Positions 36,601-44,678 of a DNA stretch of 64,000 bases are shown here, in pieces. Within the stretch, counting starts at the first letter, position 1, and each line of letters opens with the position of its first letter. The position numbers were made by a program, and so were the translations under genes. The notes beneath the pieces were generated by a model. The model ran no database searches and had not been told where the DNA came from. It saw nothing but the letters and a program-made list of their open reading frames with translations. The DNA is from Sediminitomix flava. GTDB lineage: Bacteria > Bacteroidota > Bacteroidia > Cytophagales > Flammeovirgaceae. The stretch spans positions 62,001-126,000 of the forward strand of contig NZ_QGDO01000010.1 in assembly GCF_003149185.1 (NCBI RefSeq), given 5' to 3'.

Positions 36601-36716
36601 GATTGGTGTTGACTAAAAACACTCGTCTGATGAAAACAAAAAATGGAAAGTAAAAAAGGTAGTAACATACCTTTGGTGCCATCCTTTTCATTTAGATAGA
36701 AAAGTAATTGATACAT
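33684..36716 (-). CDS. membrane-spanning regulator: propeller, Y_Y_Y and LuxR-type HTH
   Basis: About 1010 residues from the start MYQLLFYLNEKDGTK; starts at 36752 or 36668 (MLLPFLLSIF, the neatest signal peptide) are also possible. Propeller repeats run from about residue 30 to 690 (DATGFMWIGTDDGLNRYDGY, EDSTGNLWIGTAGGGLFF). Then come a Y_Y_Y domain (YAYRLDGFDESW), one membrane helix (FQIAMLLFATLIIGVIY), a long coiled coil (LELQQEEVLEQHRKLL) and a C-terminal LuxR-type helix-turn-helix (MNLSSQEIAHTLGISLNSVK). No kinase domain is present, so it is a one-component sensor reaching from periplasm to DNA. It is divergent from the chitinase gene, which is the likely target. Confidence 0.88.
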   Translation of the reverse strand: MYQLLFYLNEKDGTKGMLLPFLLSIFCFHQTSVFSQHQSLNLKSIAASEGLSQSDVYAVCQDATGFMWIGTDDGLNRYDGYEFSIYKNNPSDSSSLSFNAVRVIYEDSEQQLWIGTHAGLNLYNRQNDNFKVYGLDDGLTNIDVRAIKEDSTGNLWIGTAGGGLFFKPKDSLSFSPAIYEALSDKQITSLEIDAKGQLWIATTDGLWFLNAEKNYQLQHVLSDLEIRSLQIDQYHNLWLGTYGKGLWCVHTHQNNFPITKIERNLSSKEILNLELAHDGNLWIGTEGGGLQILNTKSKQLISTTFQTEDDISAQTIISLYADTDRNIWIGIYSYGLKFFSPNIPFLHYQHLPYNTNSISDNKITAFFEDQNHDWWIGTDGGGLNKYNPELGLFSCFRHQFQNENSLSSNHVISIDQDSSGYIWVGAYKGGLNRFDPLKNEIKRIKSKSEIKIENQHIWSLLIAKDQRVWCATSNGVLVYDPKTEEVIQYNSLNGKLSHNDTRKVFQDIKGDIWVGTFNGLNKFIPERNEFEQFYLSEEKAMPAKGIISIFEDSKLNIWIGTFGAGLYKFDRSQHKIIPFELQDQLNNHVIYSIEEDQYQNLWISTNEGLSLYHFKEKYVEDFTEVDGLQDGKFQRSSSAKLQDGRLVFGGINGFNVINPKNMEREFNLKAPCFTSFSLFNKEINHYHHDSPLHSQLHVLDYIQLDADEKVFSVGFSALNYFQSSKVNYAYRLDGFDESWNYIGSKRNATYTNLPYGNYTLNVKASLDPNFAKSSPESTIVINVHPHFWETLQFQIAMLLFATLIIGVIYESRVKYLKKRANQLNDLVIDRTKDLELQQEEVLEQHRKLLDVEHENGELLQRQLEEKLLFKQKELTTHTLHTIHKNELLKKLRDTLTLIAKKPEEHSRKVLKTLIREIDESFELDKDWGKFFDLFSEVHADFIHALQSNYPQLTPSNQRLCYLYRMNLSSQEIAHTLGISLNSVKVARHRLRKKLSLNEGESLTEFLDDLG

Positions 36717-37135
36717 GTTGTTTTTGGGGGATGTATGATTCTTGATAAACAAGAATTTGTTAGTGTGATTGTATACCTGACGTAAAAGTTATAAACCTGC
36801 TTTTCGTAAATAATACTTTGATAAACAGTATCTAATTTTAGATCGGTCTTTCATTTGACTTCAACTTAATTTAGCTATTCTTAAAGAATAATTCAAAAAA
36901 ATATTAGGATTAGCCTGTACCCCCTTTAGTCTACCAATGAACGGCTTTTAAGGCTGAAAACACCACTTCTGTACCCCTTTTCGACGAATGACATCTCCTT
37001 TGTACCCTCAATTGTAACCCAATTTCCTTGAACACAGCTCAATCTTCTTATAGATTGATTTTAACGATTTCCGGAAATCTCAATACAACATACTATTTGA
37101 TCTTAATCATTTTTCAACGCTAAAAAAACATAAGC
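36717..37135. promoter_or_regulatory. divergent regulator / chitinase control region with TGTACCC repeats
   Basis: No gene. Three direct repeats of TGTACCC(C) start at 36916, 36970 and 37001, the first two extended by CTTT. Their spacings of 54 and 31 bp are close to five and three helical turns. They lie 130-220 bp upstream of the chitinase start and are candidate binding sites for the divergently encoded LuxR-type regulator. Confidence 0.45.
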
Positions 37136-40100
37136 ATGGACTTTCACTTACGCTTTGAAAACTCCACTTGGAGCAAGGCTTTAATGGTACTTTTAAGTTG
37201 TTGGCTATCTTTTTCAGCACAGGTTGTCTTCGGACAAGCCAACAGTGGAGCTAGCCACTCTACGACTGATCACCAAAAGGAAATCATCGGTTACTTCACT
37301 CAATGGGATGCATGGAAAGATGTAAACCACGGTGTTCCTGCAAAAGGAGCATACAATCAATTAAACATTGATTACTCTCAATACACCATCTTAAATTTCT
37401 CATTTTTTGGGGTTGCAAAAGACGGTACACTTCATAGTGGAGATTTGAGAAACAAAAGCATTTATCAAGCAGGACAAGTACAAGAACCGGGTGAAATTCT
37501 TCATCCAGATGTGTACAGCAGTTGGGATTACTGGTTGTTATACGGCGAACTAGATTTACTTTGGGAGGTAACCCCAGAAGCTGAGGCGGCAGGGTACACA
37601 ACCAATGGAACTACTTGGTCAAATTCGCAAACGGGTCTTTCTGGTCAGATGCCAATCCCAATGCCCAAAGAAGGTGGTGCACCAGGGTTATTGGAATTAT
37701 GTAAACAAAATGGAGTTAAAGCAATGGCTTCCATTGGTGGTTGGTCAATGTGTAAACATTTTCCTGAGATGGCTCGTGATCCTCAATTGAGAGCAAATTT
37801 TATAAATGACTGTGTTACCCTCATCAATATGGGGTTCGACGGGATTGATCTTGATTGGGAGTATCCGGGTTCTGTAGGAATGAATATTGAAAACTATGGT
37901 CAGGATGATTATCAAAACTTTACAACCTTAGTTCAAGAAATACGAGATGCTATTGGAGCCGATAAATTAATAACAGCGGCTTTCAGTGCTCAGCCTGCAA
38001 AATTAGTAGACTTCGAATGGGCAGCTCTGGAAGAAACGATGGATTACTTCAATATGATGAGTTATGACTTTCATGGAGGTTGGTCAAATATAGCAGGACA
38101 TAATTCACCATTATATTCTTATGAAGGTGAAGAGTATGGAGCACAATCTTGGAATGATACCTTCCAAGCATTAGTAGGAATGGGTGTTAGCCCTTCTAAA
38201 ATCAATATGGGAGTAGGTTTTTATGGTAGAGGTGTAATTACGGATGGTGCCGCAGACTTAAATGCACCTACGGTTAAAGTGCCAAAGACGGTAGAACCTG
38301 ATGGCCCAGTTTTGACTGCTGGAGACTTTACAAACTTTGGATTATTCGATGCAACACCAACTTTCAGATACATTGATGATCATACTTCGGATTGGACATA
38401 TCATTGGGATGATGAAGCAAAGGTTCCTTATCTGACAAAAGATAACTATTTCCTTAGTTTTGATAACGAACAATCTATTCAGCTTAAAGCAGAGTACGTC
38501 AACGATAATAACATTGGTGGAGTCATTGTATGGCATATATTTGGAGATTTGGATTTCCAAGGAATTGAAGAAACTTATGCGAGTAAATTGCCTTACGACT
38601 CTAGAACTAAAGCACCTCTAGTAAATACATTAAATAGTACTTTTGCCTTGAATGATGGCTCTCCAAGTATTGCATTTACAGCACCGACAAACAATAGTGT
38701 GATCGAACAATCTACCTCATTTGATGCGATTACACTTTCGGCTATAGCTACAGATACTGACGGTGCAATTTCTTCAGTAACTTTTAAAGTAAACGGTGGG
38801 GCTACAATTAATGGGACTGCTAGCGGAAGTTCTTACACTGCTTCATTTACACCAGATGCTTTCGGAAGTTATACAGTTGTAGCAACAGCTACAGATAATA
38901 GTGGAGCGACATCGAGTACACAAACTACTTTTAGTGTACTGTGTGTTGGTGGAGATTGTCCGAATGAAAATCCTGTAGTGAGCATAGATGCTCCTATAGA
39001 TGGAAGTACAATTCAAGCGACAAGTCTTGCTCCTATTTCAATTGAAATTTCAGCATCTGATTTAGATGGAAGTATTGCTTCAACTTCTATAGTTGTAGAT
39101 GGACATACTTTTACTTCTTCTCCAGCTTCTTGGACACCTTCTGCTTTTGGTGATTTTACTATTGAAGTAACCGTTACTGATGATAAAGGAGCAACTGCTT
39201 CTGCTAGTTCTTCGGTCTCAATCGTAGAAACTTGTGGAACTCCATGGTCGGCTCAAACATTTCCTACGGGTTCAGAAGTTTCTTACAACGGATTCTTGTA
39301 TAAGGCAGGTTGGGAAGCAGGAGCATCTCAAACTCCGGGAACTGCTGATGTATGGAAGTTACAATCGGCTTGCCCTGGTACGGTGCTAGATTGCTCTCAA
39401 TATGATGAATGGGATAGTGCTACGACTTATCAATCCAATGGAATGGAAATTTCTTTTAATGGAAATGTTTATTCTTTATTAACGTGGTGGTCTGTTGGTA
39501 AAGATCCTGAATTGAATCCGTCTGTTTGGAGTTTGCTAGCGCCATGCGATGGTGGTGTAGTGAGAGATGATGCTCCGTCTGTAGATTTCGTTAGTCCTAA
39601 TGGAAATACATCCTTTACTCAAGCGAATTTTGAAGCCATTTCTATTGAAATTTCTGTTTCGGATGACAATACTGTGGTAAGCTCTAGCATTGAAGTGGAT
39701 GGAGTGACAACAAATGGTACAACGGCTTCATTCACCCCTTCTTCATATGGTGATTTTGTAGTGACAGCTTCTGCTACTGACGATGCAAACCAAATAACAA
39801 CTAAATCAATCACATTAAGTATACTTCAACCAGGTCTTCCTTCTGTGAGCTTTAGTGCACCATCAAATGATGAGGTATTTACGGTTACAAGTCTTTCTCC
39901 AATCTCAATTTCTGTGAATACAACAGACGCAGACAATGTAGAAATTTCTGTAGATGGTCAAACGTTCAATGGAACATCTGCCTCTTGGATTCCATCAGAT
40001 TTTGGTTCTTATACCATTTCTGCAACAGCAACAAATGCTACGGGGTCTGTATCAGAAACGATATCGGTGACTGTGGAAGAAGAGACAGTGACGGAAGGTT

Positions 40101-42121
40101 GTGCAGGAGTAGAAGAATATAAAAGTTATGCCGAAGGAGGAATTTATAATAGTGGAGATCAAGTGAGCTATGAAGGAATTCTGTATGAAGCTCAAGTAAA
40201 TAACCTTTATAATGTATTACCAGGAACGGCCAACCATTGGTGGAAATCTCTTGGGCCATGTACTGGTTCTAGTAATGAAGCGCCGGTAGTAAGTTTTACA
40301 GCTCCTTCAAATAATGCTACAATCATAGGTCTAGTGGCTACTTCAATTGCTGTTGAGGCTTCTGATGCTGATGGAACTGTTGCAAGTGTTTCTATTTCTG
40401 TAGATGGTCAAACTTTCGATGCTAGTTCAACATCTTGGACGCCTTCAGCATATGGTGTTTATACCATTTCAGCAACGGCTACAGATGATCAAGGAGCTTC
40501 TACAACAAGTTCTATTTCAGTAAATGTAGAAGAACCTCAAGGGCCACAAGTACCTGTAGTTAGCTTTACAAACTTGACTGATGGACAGAATATTAAGCAG
40601 GTAAATCTGTCAAGTATTTCGATTGTAATCAATGCAACGGATGCAGATGGTACAATTACAGCCTCTTCTATTTCTGTAGACGGACAAACATTTGATGGAA
40701 CTACTGCTTTTTGGACACCTTCAGCATTTGGAAGTTACACCATTACAGCAAGTGCTACAGATAACGAAAACCAAACTACAACTTCAAGTATTCAGGTTAC
40801 CGTATCTGAAAATGTAGCCTTTACAGATCAAGTTCTTGTAGGTTACTGGCACAACTGGGAAAATGCGAGTGCTCCATATATGAGATTGAGAGATGTGGAT
40901 CTTTCATACAATGTAATCAATGCGTCATTTGCAGAGCCTACACTCAGAGATATTGATAACACAATGGTTTTCAATCCGATTGATATAAACAACCAAGGGT
41001 ATGAACCTACGGCAGCATCTCGTCAGGCATTTATTGAAGATGTGGCTTACTTGCAAAGTTTGGGTAAGAAAGTTCAAATCTCGATAGGTGGAGCAAATGG
41101 TGTTGTTCATCTGGACAATGAAACAGAGCAACAAAAATTTGTTACGTCTATGATCGACATTATAGAGACATATGGTTTTGACGGGATGGATATTGACTTA
41201 GAAGGTTCTTCTCTAACCCTAAATAGCGGAGACCTTGATTTCAAAAATCCTACAACGCCACGTATTGTCTACTTTATAGAGGGGATTAAACAAATTGTAG
41301 CTCACTTCAACGGAGCCTTAATGCTGACAGCAGCTCCTGAGACCGCTTATGTACAAGGTGGAGCTATAGCTTATGGTGGTTCTTGGGGGGGATACCTTCC
41401 TATTCTTTATGCCTTGAAAGATGACCTAAACTTCGTTCATGTTCAGTTGTACAACACGGGTAGTATGCTTGGGCTTGACGGGCAGGCTTACACACAAGGG
41501 AATTCAGATTTCATTGTAGCGATGTGTGAAATGATGCTTCAAGGTTTTGAAACAAAGAGTCCAGCAGGTTTCTTCCCTGCTTTCAGAGAAGATCAAGTAG
41601 CGATCGGATTGCCAGCCACGCCTCCTGCTGCTCCAGCTGGTGGATATGCAGAGCCAAGTGAAGTACAAGCGGCTTTGAATTACTTGGTAAACGGTATTCC
41701 TTTCGGAGGAAGTTACACCATGGTAAATCCTTCTGGATATCCTAACTTCAGAGGTATGATGACTTGGTCGGTAAACTGGGATGCTACAGGTGGTTATAGT
41801 TATGCCGATAACTTTGAAACATTCTTTGGGCCAGCTTCAAGAAGGGCTGAAAATGTAAAAGAAATTTCGGTATTGGAAGATGTAACAGCATTCCCTAATC
41901 CATTTAGTGGTAAACTGAGTATCAAACTTTCTTCTGAGTCTGTTCAAGAAGTAACGCTTAGATTTATTAGTGTTTCAGGTCAAGTAATGGAACAAGAGGT
42001 ACACCAAGTACAAGGCTCTAAAACAATCCGTATGTCATTACCGAAACTAGATGCAGGAATCTATATTCTTCAAACTATTTCTGATGATAAAGTATCAACG
42101 CAAAAGTTGATTAAGGAATAG
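37136..42121 (+). CDS. secreted multidomain chitinase with two GH18 domains and T9SS domain
   Basis: 1661 residues. Signal peptide to about residue 34 (VVFGQ). First GH18 domain about 45-495, with SIGGWS and the catalytic motif D235-G-I-D-L-D-W-E242. Ig-like repeats begin near 509. Three CBM5/12-like chitin-binding modules lie at about 700-747, 753-805 and 989-1042, each starting with Cys and ending ...C, with further Ig-like repeats (SxSVDGQTFD...SWTPSAFGSYTISA) between and after them. Second GH18 domain about 1228-1570 with D1349-G-M-D-I-D-L-E1356. C-terminal T9SS type A domain from about 1585 (FPNPFSGKLSIKL). The architecture recalls ChiA of Flavobacterium johnsoniae, where endo- and exo-acting GH18 domains flank a linker. 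Confidence 0.93.
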   Translation: MDFHLRFENSTWSKALMVLLSCWLSFSAQVVFGQANSGASHSTTDHQKEIIGYFTQWDAWKDVNHGVPAKGAYNQLNIDYSQYTILNFSFFGVAKDGTLHSGDLRNKSIYQAGQVQEPGEILHPDVYSSWDYWLLYGELDLLWEVTPEAEAAGYTTNGTTWSNSQTGLSGQMPIPMPKEGGAPGLLELCKQNGVKAMASIGGWSMCKHFPEMARDPQLRANFINDCVTLINMGFDGIDLDWEYPGSVGMNIENYGQDDYQNFTTLVQEIRDAIGADKLITAAFSAQPAKLVDFEWAALEETMDYFNMMSYDFHGGWSNIAGHNSPLYSYEGEEYGAQSWNDTFQALVGMGVSPSKINMGVGFYGRGVITDGAADLNAPTVKVPKTVEPDGPVLTAGDFTNFGLFDATPTFRYIDDHTSDWTYHWDDEAKVPYLTKDNYFLSFDNEQSIQLKAEYVNDNNIGGVIVWHIFGDLDFQGIEETYASKLPYDSRTKAPLVNTLNSTFALNDGSPSIAFTAPTNNSVIEQSTSFDAITLSAIATDTDGAISSVTFKVNGGATINGTASGSSYTASFTPDAFGSYTVVATATDNSGATSSTQTTFSVLCVGGDCPNENPVVSIDAPIDGSTIQATSLAPISIEISASDLDGSIASTSIVVDGHTFTSSPASWTPSAFGDFTIEVTVTDDKGATASASSSVSIVETCGTPWSAQTFPTGSEVSYNGFLYKAGWEAGASQTPGTADVWKLQSACPGTVLDCSQYDEWDSATTYQSNGMEISFNGNVYSLLTWWSVGKDPELNPSVWSLLAPCDGGVVRDDAPSVDFVSPNGNTSFTQANFEAISIEISVSDDNTVVSSSIEVDGVTTNGTTASFTPSSYGDFVVTASATDDANQITTKSITLSILQPGLPSVSFSAPSNDEVFTVTSLSPISISVNTTDADNVEISVDGQTFNGTSASWIPSDFGSYTISATATNATGSVSETISVTVEEETVTEGCAGVEEYKSYAEGGIYNSGDQVSYEGILYEAQVNNLYNVLPGTANHWWKSLGPCTGSSNEAPVVSFTAPSNNATIIGLVATSIAVEASDADGTVASVSISVDGQTFDASSTSWTPSAYGVYTISATATDDQGASTTSSISVNVEEPQGPQVPVVSFTNLTDGQNIKQVNLSSISIVINATDADGTITASSISVDGQTFDGTTAFWTPSAFGSYTITASATDNENQTTTSSIQVTVSENVAFTDQVLVGYWHNWENASAPYMRLRDVDLSYNVINASFAEPTLRDIDNTMVFNPIDINNQGYEPTAASRQAFIEDVAYLQSLGKKVQISIGGANGVVHLDNETEQQKFVTSMIDIIETYGFDGMDIDLEGSSLTLNSGDLDFKNPTTPRIVYFIEGIKQIVAHFNGALMLTAAPETAYVQGGAIAYGGSWGGYLPILYALKDDLNFVHVQLYNTGSMLGLDGQAYTQGNSDFIVAMCEMMLQGFETKSPAGFFPAFREDQVAIGLPATPPAAPAGGYAEPSEVQAALNYLVNGIPFGGSYTMVNPSGYPNFRGMMTWSVNWDATGGYSYADNFETFFGPASRRAENVKEISVLEDVTAFPNPFSGKLSIKLSSESVQEVTLRFISVSGQVMEQEVHQVQGSKTIRMSLPKLDAGIYILQTISDDKVSTQKLIKE

Positions 42122-42150
42122 AGACTTACTGGTATTAGTCTAAACAAATT

Positions 42151-42190
42151 AACCACCCTAGATATGGATTTAGGGTGGTTTTATTTTTTA
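42151..42190 (+). terminator. intrinsic terminator after the chitinase gene
   Basis: Perfect 10-bp stem AACCACCCTA (42151-42160) / TAGGGTGGTT (42171-42180) followed by TTATTTTTT. Confidence 0.92.
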
Positions 42191-42359
42191 TACATATCTA
42201 TCTATCGGAATAGGTAATGTGTTTTTAATGAGTGTTTTAGTGTGTATTATGTTTATAATTACCTAATGTAGGTCGATATTAAATAGGTTTATTTATATTT
42301 GGCTTATAAGTTTTTACTCAATTACATTAAGTATATTTTTTAGACTCTAAAGTTGATTT

Positions 42360-44504
42360 ATGAATAAGAGATATATAGTGCAACTAATCTTTAATGTTTT
42401 TAGCTCCAAAAGATATTTTTTTAAATACTTATATTTTTTTGTTCTGGTATTACTAATGTCTGTAACCCAAACATTAGCCCAAGTTAATTTAAGAGGGTTT
42501 GAAATTGCTACAACACCAAGTTGGGTGAAAAAATACCCGAAGCCAAAGCTTGAGGATAATTATAAGCTTGATTTAGTACTAATTCAAAGTGATGAACAAT
42601 ATAATCATATTACGAAAGAAAGTTTTAGTCATTACTATTATTACCTAAATAACATAGATGGTTTAAATAAGATAAAATCATTTTTTTGGAAATATGAACC
42701 AAGCTATCAAGTGTGTAAGGTCAATGTGGTAAATATACACAGAGGTGATCGTATCATACCAATGAATACCCAATTGCATACCGAGTTTGAGTTATATGGT
42801 AAACAAATTGGGGGAAATCGATATGATGAAGATGCTAAAATCAAAGTCTTTTTTGAAGGAGTGTCTGTTGGGGACATTATTGAGATCGCATATACAATTG
42901 AAGGTATACAGCCGGATATATATGGCAAACTTGAACGGATACATTATTCTTACCAGCAAAAATTCAGAGGAAAGGACATTGTAAGAATTGTATATTCAAA
43001 CGATCAACCTTTATTTTATAGAACTCTGAATTACGATGTTGAATCAAAAATTTCTATTGGAAGTACCTACTCCTCTATCGAATTTGAGTCAAGTAATAAT
43101 AAAGAATTGAATTTCCCTGAAGTACCTCAATGGTATTCGACCAACCGAAAAATCTATTTCTTTGAAAGCGATTCATGGGAGGATTATATAAAATTAAACC
43201 TAAAAAATTTTAAGCTGGAGGAGGTCCCCTCAAAAAAAGTCAAAGATAAAGTTCAAGAACTCACCAAAAGTATAACAACTAAACCCGATAAGATTAATGC
43301 GATTTTAAATTATAGTCAAAAAGATATTCATTATTTAGATTATGGTTTGATCAACCCAAAACGCCCCGAAACAGTATTAACACAAGGTTTTGGCGATTGT
43401 AAATCAAAATCACTTTTAACTATTAAAATGTTAGAGTGTCTAGGGATTGAGTCTTGGCCGTTAATAGTAAAGTATAACGGCTTTGATAAAAGGCTATTAG
43501 ATGTATACAGTGGCCAGACATTTGATCATTGTGTACTAGAGTTTGTTTTTAATGGTGATACGTTAATATATGATCCTACAAATGTTCCTCAGAAAGGAGG
43601 ACTTAATGATAAATTTACTAAGGATTTTAAGTACGGATTAAGAATTAAAAAAGAAGAAAAAGAGATCACAAAACTAAAACACCATTCAGATAATTCGTTA
43701 AATGTATTTGTTTCAATGGATACAAAAGATGACGGATGGGGAAAATATTATGTGAATTGGAAAATTGATTTTGGAGGTCAAATAGCCAATTTAAAGAATG
43801 ATCTATATGTAGAGGGAGGTGTAAATTCTGTTTTTGAGTCAATTTCAAAAGAATTACTTGGATATACTTACATTACAAGCTCTGATTATAATTTATCATT
43901 TTCATTTGAAAAAGAGAGACCTAACTCCATTCTCAATATCAAATCAAAAGAAAATTCATACATATTTGACGATAATTCAGATGGTGCAACAGTATTTTTA
44001 CCACGACCTCTATATTCTTGGTTTAAAATTCCTAAACCGGAAGACTTAGGGGAATATTTTACGCTACCCAAAGTGATAAAAACTAATCAAACATTTAAGA
44101 TACCATTAACTGAATGGATCGATTTCACATCAGATAGTTCAAATTTTGAAAATGATTGGATAAAGTATAAGAAAAAGACTTGGATTGAGGATGATACCAT
44201 TTATGCTTCTTATTCAGCTGAAACCTATAAAACTTTTTTAGATTCATCTAGTTACCAAGATGTTGTGGAGACGATTGACCATCTGAAGAAGGATATGACG
44301 ATTTTATTAGAGAAGAATATACACTCTGAGACAGCAACAAATAGAAGATATATGTTTTACATATTAAGGGCTTCATTACTTGTCTTAGTTATATTCACAG
44401 TTTGGTTAATTATAAGATTTAGAAAAAAGCGTAGGGCTCTAATTCATAAGCTTCGTTCTGATATCACACGATTAGAAAAAGAAATAGAGGATTTATCTAT
44501 TTGA
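42360..44504 (+). CDS. exported DUF3857/transglutaminase-like protein with C-terminal membrane helix
   Basis: 714 residues. A long N-terminus with signal anchor (YLYFFVLVLLMSVTQTLAQ). Residues about 50-250 resemble DUF3857, and 280-410 the transglutaminase-like fold. A Cys-His-Asp triad is visible: GDCKSK (Cys347), FDHCVL (His390), YDPT (Asp405). A C-terminal beta region is followed by a membrane helix (YILRASLLVLVIFTVWLII) and a short charged cytoplasmic coiled coil. Such proteins are common in Bacteroidota and may be peptidases or amidases; the real reaction is unknown. No operon link to the neighbours is evident. Confidence 0.8.
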   Translation: MNKRYIVQLIFNVFSSKRYFFKYLYFFVLVLLMSVTQTLAQVNLRGFEIATTPSWVKKYPKPKLEDNYKLDLVLIQSDEQYNHITKESFSHYYYYLNNIDGLNKIKSFFWKYEPSYQVCKVNVVNIHRGDRIIPMNTQLHTEFELYGKQIGGNRYDEDAKIKVFFEGVSVGDIIEIAYTIEGIQPDIYGKLERIHYSYQQKFRGKDIVRIVYSNDQPLFYRTLNYDVESKISIGSTYSSIEFESSNNKELNFPEVPQWYSTNRKIYFFESDSWEDYIKLNLKNFKLEEVPSKKVKDKVQELTKSITTKPDKINAILNYSQKDIHYLDYGLINPKRPETVLTQGFGDCKSKSLLTIKMLECLGIESWPLIVKYNGFDKRLLDVYSGQTFDHCVLEFVFNGDTLIYDPTNVPQKGGLNDKFTKDFKYGLRIKKEEKEITKLKHHSDNSLNVFVSMDTKDDGWGKYYVNWKIDFGGQIANLKNDLYVEGGVNSVFESISKELLGYTYITSSDYNLSFSFEKERPNSILNIKSKENSYIFDDNSDGATVFLPRPLYSWFKIPKPEDLGEYFTLPKVIKTNQTFKIPLTEWIDFTSDSSNFENDWIKYKKKTWIEDDTIYASYSAETYKTFLDSSSYQDVVETIDHLKKDMTILLEKNIHSETATNRRYMFYILRASLLVLVIFTVWLIIRFRKKRRALIHKLRSDITRLEKEIEDLSI

Positions 44505-44678
44505 TGAAGTAATTAAATTAGGAGTTTTAGGATAATACAAGCGTTATTAGTACGTTTTTTGAGGTGATTAATCTATGAAAGTGAAATTGTAAACTGGATT
44601 TTTGATCTATATTTTACCCACTAGCTAACAAAGTTTACAACATAGGTTAAAAAAGGATATGTGCTGTTTGAACGGACT

